DNA of 64,000 nt from Marimonas lutisalis (GTDB lineage Bacteria > Pseudomonadota > Alphaproteobacteria > Rhodobacterales > Rhodobacteraceae): NCBI RefSeq assembly GCF_005434965.1, contig NZ_SKCI01000001.1:828952-892951 (forward strand), given 5' to 3'. Shown in pieces: positions 1 through 15,000 of this stretch. The translations under genes and the position numbers were made by a program. The notes beneath the pieces were generated by a model. It worked only from the letters and a program-made list of their open reading frames with translations, did not search any database and was not told the origin of the DNA. Numbering within the stretch: position 1 is the first letter of the stretch; every line of letters starts with the position of its first letter.

Positions 1-2
1 AC

Positions 3-3000
3 ACCCGCGCCTATATTGGCAAGAACGGGACAACGAGCGCCGACAAGATCATCCTCAAGGCCGATGCCGAACACACCGCTGAGGCCGCCAACCTGCAGGT
101 CGGTCTTTCGGGACTGGCCGATGTGGCCTCGCTCACCGTGGACGTCGTCGACAATGGCGGTGCGGAAATCCGTATCGGCGCAGAAGAAGGCGACGGATCC
201 CCGGGCACGACGACCGTGACGTCGAACACCGGCAAGATCGACCTTGACGCGGTGCTGGTCTCGAATGTGTCCGCCATCACCGGGGCCACGTCGATTGGCG
301 GGCTGGCTTCCTCTGTCAGTTCGGACACCACGGCCACCAACAATGCCAAGGCCATCGGCCGGATCGGCACGGGCGCCGATGTCCAGGCCGAGACCACGTT
401 CAATCTTCAGGCGAAGATGACAGGTAAATCAGACAGTTCGGCGACATCTTTCTCGGGCTCGTTCGGGGCGACGGTCACCGATGCCGACACGACTTCGACC
501 TTCGCGGGCGGTGTCGACATTTCGACCGGTAGCGGTGCGGTGAATGCCAAGGATGGCGTCACGGTCCGTGGCCTGGTGAACCATAACGGGTCGGATTACC
601 TGCGCGTAAGCAACGGTTATGGCGCGATTGGGTCTGCCAGTTCCACCGGTATTGCCGGTCTGGCGACCGTCAATAGTTCGGTGATCGACGTCCACAACAA
701 TTCATCGGCCGAGCTGAATATCGGTTCGGGCATGTCGTTCACCGCGATCGATGACACCGACCCGCAGAACCTCACCTATGCGGATATCAGTGTGTCGCTG
801 CGGCACGGCAATGAATCCATCGGAGCCTTGTCCAGCGGTGGTTTTGCCTTTGGGGCGCGTGTCTCTGATGTCGAGGCCAACGTTTACACGAACGGCACGA
901 CGACTCTGGGTTATGAGGGTGACGTGGGTGACGGCAACGCGCCTGCGGCCAACAATCTCAACGTTGACGCACAAACGCTTTCGACGACGGTTTCGACGAT
1001 GCTCTCGGGCGGTGGCGCGATCTTTGTCAATCTCGATGCGGGCGACGCGTTTGCTGACACGGCGCACACGATGGATGTGACCTTTGGCGGTGCGAACAGC
1101 ACGATGAACCTGTTGGGGAACATCCGCAGCTCTGGCAATCTGGTCACCGACTCCGATGCCAGCGCGCGCACCAATGGCGGTGCATTTGCCAGCGACACCG
1201 GCGTGACGACCACCGCGTCGGCCAACGGGACGGTGAACTTTACCGTCGGCGCGACCGACCATGTCGAAGCGGGCGGGCTGATTGAGCTCAAGGCAGAGCA
1301 TGGTGGCGATGGCGGCGATGTGTCGGATGGTTCGGTCATCAGTTCGAATGATGCGGCCAACACGATCTCGTTCGGCAAGTCCGATCTAGTGACCAGCGCA
1401 CCCCATCTGTTGGAGACCGGGGCGACCATCACGTTCAATTCCTCTGACGATGCAGGGGTTGAGGAAGGCAAGGATTATACTGTTATCGTCACGAGCCCGA
1501 CCGAGGTGCAGCTTGGCTCGCTCTTCGGATCAAGCGATATCAACTATCTCAAGGACGAAATCACGATCCAGAACCACGCGTTCGAACCCGGTGACAGGCT
1601 GATTTACAAGCAAGGCAGCGGAAACATCGACGGACTGTCGGATGGCGTGACCTATCAGGTCAAGGTGATCGACGAAAACACGATCAAGCTGCAATCGGAT
1701 GGTTTCACCGAAACGACCGATACCTTCACGCGAAGCCAAGTGGATGCGGGCGACGACCGGATCGGTGGGTACACCAATCTCAACAACGACGATTTCGTGA
1801 CTTACCGGCTGCCAGAGCCGCGCACATTCCTGTCGGAATTCGTCGATGCCAATGTGACGCTCGACAATCCGAATACGGATGCGAACGAATATTTGGCAAC
1901 CCAGGACTTCTCGAATTCGGGCCGCATTTACGTGCCGGGCCACGGATTCACGAACGGGCAGGCGGTGATCTACACGGCGCTGAACGGTGTGAATGTTCCG
2001 GGCCTGACAAGTGGGCAAACCTACTACGTCGTGAATGGGGGGTCCAAGATTCCGGGTGACCCCGAGGGCGTCGGATATTATTCCGACTACAATTACATCC
2101 GCTTGGCGACGACCGAGGCCAATACCCGTAACATCTATGGCGATCACGACGCCGATGCGAATACGCCTGACCAGCTTATTGACGACGTTGACTTTATCAA
2201 CGTGTCCTTCGTGAACAGCCAGAATGGCCATCAGTTGGTCGGTGTGGGTGAGCAGGCGATCGGCGGACTGGTTGAAGGCCGCAGCTACTATGTCGTTAAC
2301 AAGAACAACGACGGTATTCAGCTCTCGACCACCCCCGGGGGGTCGGCCATCAATCTGTTCCTGAGCGGCAATACCGAGGCTGGCACCCATAGCCTGGTGA
2401 CCGAAGGGGTTGATCTGAAATCCGGGTCGGGATCCAATCATTCGCTGATCTTCGATGTCGAAAACGGGCTTAGCGGCCGGTTCTCGGGTATCGGCGGTGC
2501 GGCGGCCTTTAACCTGCCGTCTTCGGCCGATGGTGTCGTGACCGGTTCGGCGGGCGGCGGCACAGGCGGCGCGTTCAACAACAAGGACTCCAAGACCTAT
2601 GCCGCGCACCATGTCAGCACCAATTTGACGGTAACGGGTGGGGCGCATCTGCTTGCCAATGACATCAGCATCCTGACCAACAGCAAAGCGGGCGCAGTGG
2701 GCACCGCTGACGGCGGCGGCGGTGGCGGTATTTCGCTTGAAGGCGCCGAGGGTCATGCCACGGCGGTCAATATCAGCGCAATCGACCTTGAGACGGATGC
2801 CTCGATCACCGCTTTGAACGATCTGTTGGTGGATGGCACGATCACCACCTACGTGTCGTCCGAAGGCCAGACGACCAGCGGTTCGCTGCTGGGGGCCGGT
2901 GCGGACGGCAAGGCCTTCTCGCGCCTCTATTACGGCATTGATCAAGAGATCAACGCCGACCTGACGGCCGGGAATACGCTGGACATCTTCAACAACGTTG

Positions 3001-6000
3001 ACAATTTCGCCAAGGCGAATGCCGAAGCCTATGGTGGCGGTATCTTTGGGGTGTCGACCAGCGTCGAAGCCAAGAGCTGGATCTACAAGGCATCGCAGAT
3101 CAACACCGGCAACAGTTTCTGGAACAACCACAGCGTTAACAAGCTGACCAACTCGCAATACGACAAGTATCGTGGTGCCGAGATCACCGCACAGGGCAGC
3201 GCGGACCTGTTGGCGCGGGAAGTCGAGATCAACTCGCAGATCCTCCAGAATAACAGCGAGGCAACGACCAATACCACCGCGGGTGCCGCGGGTGGTTCGG
3301 CCGTGTCGAAATCGACCGCGGAGGTCTATAGCCACAACGAGGTGCGGCTGAGCCACAGCTCGGAAATCACCGGCAACGAAAAGATTGTCATTGAGGCGCA
3401 TACCGACAACTCGACGGTCTATGCCAAGTCCAAGGCGCGGCTCTATGCCATCGGCGGGTCCACGCGTGCGAATTCAACCAATACGCTGGACAATGTGGTC
3501 AAGATCGAAGGCCATTGGGAAGCCATCCTGCGCACCGCCGATCTGGACGTCAATGCGCTGGAAACCAGCAGTTCGAACACGCGTGATCGCAGTCCGGGCG
3601 GCGGCTATATCGGTCCGCGCCACAAGGGTGGATCAAGCTCGACCAGCCAAGATCGCGATATCTTCTGGGAAGCACATGTCATCCTGCTGGGTGAACCGAA
3701 CCCGGTTCTGGAAATCGACAGCGATGGTGTCATCACCAAGCTCACCAACATCTCGTTCCTTGGCGTCAATGCCGGCAAGGGCGTCGGCGACACTCTGGAG
3801 GCTGCCGATGGTTCGAACCCGCAGGTGGTGATTGATAACATCATCTTTGACCAGGCGGGCGACGCGACCTTCTACGCCAACGGGTCGATTGGCCGAATCT
3901 GGGGTAACGAGGGCCTGATCGAAAGCCAGCGGTCTTGGAACTATGTGACGATCCTGAACGACTCGGAATTTGATCTGGTGATCAACCATATCGACACGAT
4001 CGACGGGTCTGCCGCAGTCAAGGTCAAGGTCGAAAATATCCCCTATGATGGCAGCAACGACGACAACAATTCGAGCCTGAGCGCCGACACTTTTGGCAAC
4101 ACGTTCGAGTTCGCGTTGAACCTCTTCTATCCGAAGACCCATGTCGAGATTCGCAATCGCGATGCGAACCAGACCGGGTCGGATATCATCTTGCTGGGCG
4201 GGATAGAAAACACGCTGGGCCTGACGACGATCGAAAACGAACGCGGCAGCATCCGTGCGGACGAAGAACATCTGCGCGTCGCCGACAATCCGGTCGACAA
4301 GCCCGATGTCGACATCCCGGCGATCTTTGAAGAAGCGCTGATCCGCACCAACCGGATCGATCTGGATGCCTCGGTTGATATCGGCAACCAAAGCAGCACG
4401 TCGGGTCAGGCCCGCAAGGCGGTTGTGGTCGAACTTATCCGCATCACCCATGCTACTGAGCCGGGTGATACGCCGACTGAAAGCGAAGTGTCCTTTACTG
4501 CGGATGCCGACGGTGACACGGTGATCGATCTGACCTTTACGGATCGGTCCTTGGTCACGGCAGCAAGTTTCGCCACCGTGGAAATCGAGAGCCTGACAGC
4601 AGGCGACGATGTGGATGTCGTGATCAACGACTCGCGCGTCGGCGATGCCGTTTCGGAAATCGACGGTGTTACGGTGCAGACCTTTACACCTTCGATCAAC
4701 CTGACGACGCCGCAAGCGCGCTCGGGCACCTATTTCACCTATTGGAGCCCGGATACCGGTGATGGCCAGGCAACTTATGACTTTGTCGGGCGCAGCTTGG
4801 GCACGACCACCTACCAGACGCCCGGTGACGACACGTCGGCCGAGGTGGCGATGACCGAGGTCGATTCGACCTATATCTTCGCCAATGTCCGGGCGGGTGA
4901 CGACATCGACATCGGTCACGTCAGCACCAACGACACCTATACGGGGGCCGAGAACCGCAGCTACCGGACGACGGATATCGACTTTATCTCGTTCAACGGG
5001 TCGACCAAAACCTGGGATGTTGACGTCACACCGTCCACGTCCAGCACGACGGTCAATTTTGTTGTCTATGGCGACGTGAACTGGTCGCAAGGCAGCAGCG
5101 ATGACGGGACCGAACAAATCTGGCTGACGACCAATGGCTTTATCGAGGCCACCGAACTGTCCGGCAACATGCTGGTCGGCCATATCCATTCGACCGATGA
5201 CGATGTGACCTTGTGGTCGCCCGCCCGCATCCTTGATGCGGACGGACAGCCGACGGTCGATGTGTCGGGTGTCAACATCACGATGTATACCGGCGTGGCT
5301 ACCGGCGGCGGTACGACGCCGGGCGGTCTGTCGATTGGTTCGGGCACGACCACTCCATCCGAAGGCGGGATTGGTGAGGCCGGCGATTTCCTTGAAATCA
5401 ATGTCGACCGCAATGATGACGGTGGCGCCACGGGCAACAACCTCGACGCCTACGATGTTGAAAACGTGGGCTCGCATGGCGGTATCTTTATCGACGAACT
5501 GACGGGCGACCTGCGCATCGGACAGGTGGAAACCAACGAAAACGTTGCCCTGCGCACCGTCGATGGGTCTATCTTCGACCGGCCGGAAAACGGCGGAGAA
5601 GATGCCACCGATGCGGATATCCTGGGCCAGGCGGTCGATCTTGACGCCAATGGCGCGGTGTCCAGCATTGGTGAGGCCGGCAACGATCTGGAGATTGACT
5701 CGCGTCGCAATTCGGCCGGGGACGACAGCTTTGTCGGCGTCGACCTGAACGACGCGCTGCGCGATGTCGCGCTGGAAGCGTCGATGAACATCTTCCTGAC
5801 GGAAACCGATGGCGCCCTGCGCCTTGCTCTGGCGCATGCCTTCTATGGCGCAATCCGTCTGACGGTCCGCGAAAGCGGCGAAACTGACGAACATCTGTTC
5901 CTGGTCGACAGCGGATCGGCACGCTTTGCAGAAAGCAACGGTCGTAATCCGGGGGATCAGACAGATGCGCCGCGTGCCATCGACAACGGCATGATCTTTG

Positions 6001-9000
6001 CCGAATGGGGCAGCGTGACGCTGCTGGTGGGCGACAATATTGCCGTTGATCCGAACGCCAAGATCTGGGCCGGCGAGGATATCACCATTCGCGGTGACGC
6101 CAACTGGACCGATGGCGTGGAAAGCGCATCCGACCCCGACAGCAATATGGCCAATGACTTTGGCACCACGATCATCCTGCGCGGCGAAATCATCGCAGGT
6201 GCGGGCGTGCATACGGGCAATGATTTCTACGGCAATGACGGCTACAGCGGCGGTCAGACGGGCGACCCGGCCATTGGTCATGTTTCGGCAGACTACTTTG
6301 CGCCCACGCACACCACGTGGATCTTCGGCAATACCGGGCAGGACCTGATCCAGTTCGGTGACGAAGGCGGTGCCGCAGGCGGCATCGGCGAAGACGATCC
6401 GGGTTACATCTACCTCGGGTCCAAGACCCGGGCCTATGGGTCGAATACCGTGCCCGCCATCGGAACCGGCACCCAAGGGCGGAATCTGTCCACAGGGGAC
6501 GAGGGAGAAGATCTGTTCCGCGTCTATTACCTGCAGGATACTGCGACCGTGACGACGCCATGGCAGCTCGATATGCTTGAAGGGCTGGGTCAGGATCAGG
6601 CGGAACATACTTTGACGCTGGACGGTCAGGCCGATAGCGACACCTACGAAGTGTTCGTGCTTGGCTCGAACGGCGAAGATGTCCGCAACGTTCTGGTAAA
6701 CGCGCTGGACACCGGCGGCGACAATGATGGCGTGGACGAGCTGCATATCTTTGCGCCGTCCAAGTCCAATGACCAGCCCGACGGCACCGACGATATCTTC
6801 CTACTGCGGGCCATGCAGAACATCCACAATGAAAACGTGCATCGCCCGGGATTTGTCGCGCTGCTGCACGGCTCGGTCGATGAATACAAGGATATCGTCC
6901 AGAACAACGAAGACAGCGCCGAATCCGTGCGTGTCCAGTACGATAGCGGCATCAACGGCCGCCTCGTGGTCGAAGGCCGCGAAGGCGATGACCAGTTCTA
7001 TTCCGATGATGTGACCGTGATCACGACTCTGGATGGCGGGGCTGGCCATGACAGCTTCCAGATCGGTCAGATCTTTGGCCAGAACAGGACGCTGGACGCC
7101 AACATGTTGCCCAATGATGTCTTCCCCGAACTGGTGGCGACGACCCGTGGCTGGCTTAGCCCGGGCTCCACCGCGCCGCTGATCGCTCAGGGTGGCACGG
7201 GCAATGATACGTTCCGCGTCTATTCCAACCAGTCCGAGCTGCGGCTTGAAGGCGATGACAACAACGACCTATTCATTATCCGCGCCTTTGCGCTGGCAGC
7301 GACGACCGACTTTGACTGGGATGGCAGCGGTGAGATCGACAAGGCCGATCTTGACGCCGGCGTTGCGGTCATGGAGGCGCTGGAGGAAATCCGTCTCGAC
7401 GGCGGGTTGACAATCAATGCCTCGATCGACGAATTGACCGATGCCGATGTGGACGGGTTCTCGATCCAGATCGACAACGACTGGCGCCAGGACCTGAAGG
7501 ACCAGATGGCCATCAACGGGGCCAGCTCGTTCAACATCAACAATGACTTCGGGATCAACTATCTTGACCTGATGCTGACCGAAACCACGTCGGACGACAC
7601 GATCGTTCTGGACGAGGACGGTGTCGCGACGCCGCAAATCGGACTCGGATTCTCGGTCGCGCAGGCGCCTGACATCCGCGCTGGCGGCGGTCAGGACGAA
7701 GTCCGCTATAACGTCAATGCGCCGGTCAGCGTCGATGGCGGCACGGGCTTTGACAAGATGGTGATCCTTGGCACCGAATTCGCCGACGACATCGTGATCC
7801 GCGCCGATGGCATCTTTGGCGCAGGGCTGAACGTGCGTTATTCGACGATGGAAGTGATCGAGGTCGACGGGCTCGAAGGCGATGACGAATTCTTTGTCGT
7901 CTCGACAGCGTTCGGTGTCAGCTATCGTGTCATTGGTGGTCTGGGCTCTGACGTGATCAATGTCGGCGGCGACGTGACCGAAGATATCGTCACCCGCGAA
8001 CTGGAAGGCGCGACCGGCACGGTGAACCACCTCGTGACGTCGGATGACGTGCTTTATAACGGCCTGGTGGTCGACGGCTTTGACTACAATGTCGCCCGCG
8101 ACGGCGAAGGTCTGGTCGTCATCAACGAAGAGACCGCGAGCGATACCGCATCGCCCGGCCGGACCGTGGTGGGCGAAGAGGCAAACGTTCTTGACCAGTT
8201 CGCCGACTATTACGAAATCAGCCTTGCGCAATTGCCGACCGACACGGTCTATGTGACGGTTTCGGCGGCGCGCAGCTTCCAGGAAGAGCGGACGCTCGAC
8301 CCGATTACCGGGCTGCCCTATGACCTGAACCCGGACTTCCTGACCGATGCGCTGGGCAAGTCGATCTGGTTGTCGGCGGTCGATCCGGGTGGGGTTGTCA
8401 CCGATACCGATTTCCAACGGGAAATGTATATCAACGGCGTTAAGGCCTTTGTGTCGCAGAATGCGATCACCTTTGAATTCAACGCGGGCAACTACAATAC
8501 GCCGGTCGGTGTCTGGGTCTTTGCCCCCGATGATGACCGTTCCGAAGGGGACCGCGTGACGGTGATCCAGCACAGCGTGATTTCGAATGACACCGCTTAT
8601 GACGGCATCGACGTGCGCAACGTCGAGGTCGAGGTGCGCGACAATGATACGCCTGGCATCAAGGTGCGCGAGCTTGACGCCGCCCGCAACGAAGACGGCC
8701 GGACGGTTGTCGTCGAAGGTGAAGGCGGGACCGAGCTGTCGGATCTGCTGGGTCTGTCGCTCTCCAAAGACCCCGCGCTGAATGAAAGCGTGACGGTGAA
8801 CCTCGTGGTCGATGACGACAGCGACAAGGCGCTGCGGTTCACCAATGTCGACAGCGACAGCCGCCTGACGCTCTACACGACGGCCGAAAAGATCGCCAAT
8901 TCCGCTGGCCGGACGGATGGCAAGGTCTTGATCGGTTACATGACCTTTGCCAATGACGGCAGCGCGGGTTGGGATGATGAGATCATCGTTCAGGTCGACG

Positions 9001-12000
9001 CACGCAACGACTATATCCGCGAGGATCTGGAATACGGCGTCATCGAATTCGAAGACGCTGATCCGAACGACGACTACGTCTTCCCGAACCTGCGGTCGGG
9101 CTTCCAGTTGATCGATGTCGAAGTCTATGACAACGAAACCTCAGGTGCGGTCGTGCTTGAAGCGGGCGGCAAAACGCTGTTGGTGCCGGAAGATTCCAGC
9201 ACGCCTGCAATCGAACAAGAGAACGATTATTACGATCTGCGCCTGACACGTCAGCCTGACGAAAATGTCGACGTCGCGATCGTGACCGATGGGTTGGCCG
9301 ATGTGGTATCGATTGATGGGGTCTCCGTATCACCTGATGGCTATGCGGTTGTCGGTGGCCTGATCACGACTCAGATGTATGCCGGTCAGTTGCTCTTTGA
9401 CGATGACGGGACGAATCTTACTCTGACCCGCGGCCCGGGAGCAGACTTTGGTAGCTTTGTGGACGAAGGGTTCTTTGGTGCGCAAGGCGATGTCGATGGT
9501 CAACGCATCCAACTGGCTGGGACTGCGGGCTTTGACGGCGAATACATGATCCTGTCGCTGTCCGACGACGGCCTGACCATGACACTGACCGCCGAGGTTG
9601 GCGACGTGGCCGGTTGGTCCACCTATGAAACTGAGGATGTGCTGACGATTTCGGACATTGCCGAACAAGGCATCTTTGAAGGGACCGTAACGGTCGGCGA
9701 AGAAACCGATCCCAAGGCCTTCCCAGGCGTCTTCCTCGAACGGGGCCTGATTGGCGCGCAAGAGGGCTGGCTGGCCGATGGCTTCCTCGAAGGCATGTGG
9801 GTGCGGATCATCTCTGACGGACAGGCCGATATCGAGGCCAAGATCCAGCTGATCCGTGGCGACAACGACGACAAGGATGCCAAGCTGCAAGTGATCCGGG
9901 CGACCAGTGGCGGTTTGGATGTCGATCTGACGACCTCCTACCTTGCTGGCGGTGCGGACGTGACCGTGGTGCGGATCGCGGCCGAGGCGACCTTTACCGA
10001 TGCGGACTGGTACGATCTGAAACGGATCGAGCTTCAGGCAGACGAAGAATATGTTGTTCCGCCGACGCGCGAAGGGGTCAAGATCTTCCCCGTCCAGACG
10101 CACCTGCTGTCCAAACTGCGTGGACCTCTTGCTGTCGAAGGTGGCCCTGCGGGCGCAGACCGTTCGCTGACTGCGGGCGTCAAGCTGCCGGGCGAAACCG
10201 ACGAGTTCCTGATTGCGATCGGGGCACAGCCGCCAGAAAGCCAGCAGGTCGATGTGCTCAACATCTTCAACGACTCGAGCCTCGCGGACACGTCGGGTGT
10301 TCTGACCCAGACCACGCTGACAGGCTTTGGCATGGCCAAGGATCTGGTCTTTGAAAACGTGGTTGGTCCGCTGCATGGCGAAGCGGCCGAGGTCGAAGGG
10401 GCGACGGATATCGTCGTTCCGGGCGGCATCAGCTTTGGTAAGGTGAACTATGGCGCGGCCAGCGTCGGCACCGATGGCGCGCAATCGACCATCGAAGTCG
10501 TGAACATCATGCTGGGCCAGGGCAACGACTATATGGACGTGAACGGTACGCTTGATCCGGCGCCGTTCGTATCGGCACAGAATGAGTTCGACTTCTTTGA
10601 TATTGGCAGCGACCCGGACGAAGAGGACGCTTGGGGCGCCTATTACACCGTTCGGTCCGATATTCTGGACTGGAAGGCCGAGGGCTTCCTGCCCGGCCAG
10701 ACAGTCACCGTTGACGGCTTCCCGAACGTTCAGTTCACCGTGGTCGAGGTGGGCGACGCGGTTTACCGCGATGGCAATGGCCTCACGGTTGATGATGGCA
10801 TGGGCAACCTTCTGCGCGACCCGAACGACAATTCGGTTCTGGTGCTTGAACTGGCGGCCGGGTCGGTCACGTCGAGCCTGATTTCGGCCTTTGATGAAGA
10901 AGTGCGCCTTGTGGCCATCGACGCGCTCGTGCTCGACTTCTACACCTATGGTGTCGAGGAAACCGCCGAGGGGGCAATCCTGTCCGGTGTCGATTGGGAG
11001 GCCGAAGGCTTCCTCGAAGGGCACCTGATCAACATCGGTGGCGAGGACGGCAGCTTTGACGAGGCGGTGCAGTACCGCGTGCTGTCGATTTCCGAGACCT
11101 CCTCGATGGAGATCCTCGGCGATCCGATCGCGGATGCCACAAGCGTCAGCAGCAATATCTGGGTGCAAGGCCCGCATGGCGCGTTGACCGTGCTGCATGG
11201 CGGCGGCAACCTGCCGGTGGATACGGTCGGCGACCTGTCGATCCAACCCATCCCGGACTTTGATGGCGACGAAAACGGCGACAGCGCGCTGCTGCGCCAG
11301 GACGGCCGCGGCTGGGTTGAAAACGGGTATAAAGAGGGCGACATCATCCAGCTGGATGACGAAGAATTCACCCGTACCGTGCTGGGCTTCGGCGATGCCA
11401 CCGACTATGGCTATGTCGCGCCCGAAGATGCCGCCGCATCGTGGGGTGAGGGGGCGATTCTGATCCTGTCGGGTGACTCGGTGGCTGACGATCTGCTCGA
11501 TATCCACAAGTCGATCCCGCTGCGCACCGAAGTGACAACCACCGTCGAGTTGCTGAATGACCAGCTGACCAACCTTGATGGCGACTGGAGCGACTTCAGC
11601 GTGGGTGACATCCTGTTCATCGAGGGCATCCCCGGCGGTTTCGAAATTGTGGCCAAAGACACCAACGTCATCACGCTGGGCGGTGCCGCGATCCATAAAT
11701 GCGTCATCGAGCCGGGCAGCGAAATCACGGTCTACAGCATCGACGTCACCCGCGACGCGGGATTGGGCGGCATGGTGGGCGGCGATCACTTCGTTGTCGG
11801 TCTGGCCGAAGGCGCCGATCCCGAGACCAGCGTGCTGGCCGGGTCGCACAGCCCGCTCGTGATCTATGGCGATACCAGCCAAGATGGCGTGTGGTATTCT
11901 GGTCATCCGGGCGATCGTCTGGGTCAGGAATTCGGACCCAAACCGTTCAACCCGTTCCCGCATCTGCCCGACGAAGAGAACGAAGATGACGAGTGGGTGT

Positions 12001-15000
12001 TCCCGCTGGCCAATCCGTATGTCTATGCGGGCCATGACATCATCGACGCTTCGGCGCTGTTCACCCAGCGTCCGGTGCAATCGGTGGGCCTGACCGCCTA
12101 TGGCGGGGCGGGCAATGACCTGATCATCGGCTCTCAGGCGGGTGACCATCTGGCAGGCGGGTCCGGCGATGACACGATCATCGGCCACGATGGCAGCGAC
12201 CACATCTATGGCGACAGCGGGTTCAATGTGAACATCATCACCCGCGCGCTGGACGTGGCGACCATCGACAACAGCCCGGCGCCGACGGTCGATCCGACCC
12301 TTGGTTCGTCTGACCAGACCTTCAAACCGATCAAGGTTCAGGCGCCAATGCGTGACGACATGGTTGCCGGTCAGGACGTCATCTATGGTGACACGATCAC
12401 TGGCGACGACGAGATCACGCCGAATATCATCTTCGGTGATCACGGCGAAATCCTGATGTGGGTCGATGATCCGAACCTACCGCCAAACCTGCTGCAGCGG
12501 ATCGAAACGACGGATCTTACCCTTGTGCTGGAAATCAATTCCAAGGAATTCCAGAACGGGGCCGACGATACCATCTTTGGCGGCGCGATCGAGGACATCC
12601 TGATCGGCGGTGCCGGCAATGACATGATTGACGGTCGCGGCGACGATGACCTCATGTTCGGCGACAACGTCTTCCTGAAACGCCGTGCCGCACCGGCAAC
12701 GCCGCTTTTGGGTGGCGATGTGACCAGCCTGCGCTTCCAGGCGTTGGCAGGCACGTTGATGTATTCGCGGACTGACCGGAACTCGTCGTTCTACATGGGC
12801 GAATATGCAGGCACAGGCGGCGATCTGCTGACCACGGCCGAATTCGCTTACGATGAAACCGGCATAAATTCGCTGGGTGAGGACAACGCGGGTCGTTTGA
12901 TGACCAACGGTGTGGCCTATACCTATCGCGATCCCGAAGGTGTCGACTGGTGGGCCGAGTACGAAATCGAATACGCCATCTTCCACAACTTCGCGGTGGA
13001 ATACGGCGATGCCGGCCAGAACAGCTTTGGTAACGATTACATGGCCGGTGGCGCGGGCAACGACCAGATTTTTGGCCAGATGGGCCATGACTGGATCCAG
13101 GGCGACGGCTCGATCGACTCGGCGGTGGCCAATGGCGACCACGTGGGCGCGGCCCGCGTGCCCAACTTGGATGACCCGATCGTCAAGGACCCGCTGGGCC
13201 CGTTGAACGTCGTGGCCAGCTTCGAAGCCCTGACGGATGGTCAGGACTATATCGAAGGCGGCGGCGGACGTGACGTGGTCTTTGGCGGTCTTGGTCAGGA
13301 CGACATCGTTGGCGGCGCTTCGCACTTCTTCAACCTTGACGCCCGCGATGATCTGGACGTAATCCTGACGGACCTCGGCCTGACGGATCTTGAGAAGGGC
13401 ATGGTGCTGAACAACGGCAGCTTCTTCCGTCCTGACAGCGACGACTGGCTGTTTGGCGGCGCTGGCACGCAGATCAGCCGCAACAACGGTTTCGCCCCCG
13501 ATGCCAACCCGATCTACGAAGACGGCGAGCTGGTACAGGTGGGGGACGACGTTCTGACCACCGACATCGAACTGCAACCCTCTGAGATCGCCGAGGCCTA
13601 TGCCTCCAAGCATGGTCGCGACAGCGATGCCATCGTCGGGGACAACGGCGATATCATCCGGGTCGTCGGTGTGCAGGGGAATGACGTGAACCCGGATATC
13701 GATCTTAACAACCCGCTCTATGTCGAATTCAACTACGACAATTACGGCGGTGAAAAGATCGTCGTTCGCGGTATCCGCCTGATCGATTACACGCCGGGCG
13801 GGCCGGACTTTGACGACAGCCGGTTTCACACCGAACAGCCGGGCGCTTATCAGATGTGGTCCGAAACCTGCGACCCGACTGACGGTTTCTGGTCGATGGA
13901 TATCGGTGGCCATGACGAGGTGCACGGCGAAACCGGGGATGACTTTATCTACCTCGGCGGCGGCTGGGATCGTGCCTTTGGCGATGCCGATGACGATGAT
14001 ATCATCGGTGGCTGGGGGCACGACTGGATTTCCGGCGGCACCGGGATGGATGGCATCCTTGGCGATGACGGACGTATCTTTACCAGCCGGAACAGCGATG
14101 CGGAGAATCTGGTCTCGCCCGGCGGCGACAAGCTGAACGAAAGCCTGTCGGGCGTACTGTCGCTGCTGGGCCGTGATCAGGATACCCGTACCAGCCAAGG
14201 CAACGTGCTGAACGAACTGATCCGCACACCGGGCAACGTCCAGGTTGAACTGATCAACGTCGAAGGCGAACTGAAGAAGCAGGTCGACCTGACACCGTTC
14301 GAACTGACGGGCCATAACTGGGTGGTGGACGATCCGCTGCTGGCCAATCCCAAATACGCCGATGACGTTATCTTTGGCGGTCTTGGCGTTGACTGGCTGC
14401 ATGGTGGCGCGGGTGACGACGCGATCTCGGGTGCCGAAGCGCTGGATGACAGCTATGCGCCGCGCTTTAATCAGCTGTCGGACGAAAACGGTAATCCGCT
14501 TGTCGATGAAAACGGCGATCCGGTGATCGGACTGGTCGGTCTTTACAAGTCCGATTTCTCCAGCCCGTACAACCCGGTGGATATCCTCAAGTTCGGCGAC
14601 GACACCGATCCGTGGAACAACCCGACGCCGGTTCGTCAACGGTTGGGCGAATTCTTCCTCTATGACGAATATGATCCGCGCCGCGTGATCCTGTTCGACA
14701 CCGAGGATCCGAACCTCGTCTGGAAGGGCGACGCCTATGATCCCGATGGCAAGTTCCAGAAGGGTCAGTTGCTGCAGTACTTCCTCAACCACAATGACGA
14801 CGAAGGCGTCAGCCAATTGGGCTATGTGGCCTTTAAACCCGATGGCCGCACTCCCGATCCCGATGTTGCGCCCGAGCTGCGCAATTCGGACGGCGACGAT
14901 ATGATCTTTGGCGATCTGGGCAATGACTGGCTGACAGGTGGCACGGGACGTGACCGGATGTATGGCGGCTTTGGCAATGACTTGCTACAAGCTGACGACG

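Noticed and set aside
3633-6746. Long open frame antisense to the giant gene
   Set aside because: It mirrors the Gly/Asp-rich codons of the plus strand, has Arg/His/Val-rich composition with no domain, and similar antisense frames occur at 9330-12443, 12477-14816 and 14985-17147.
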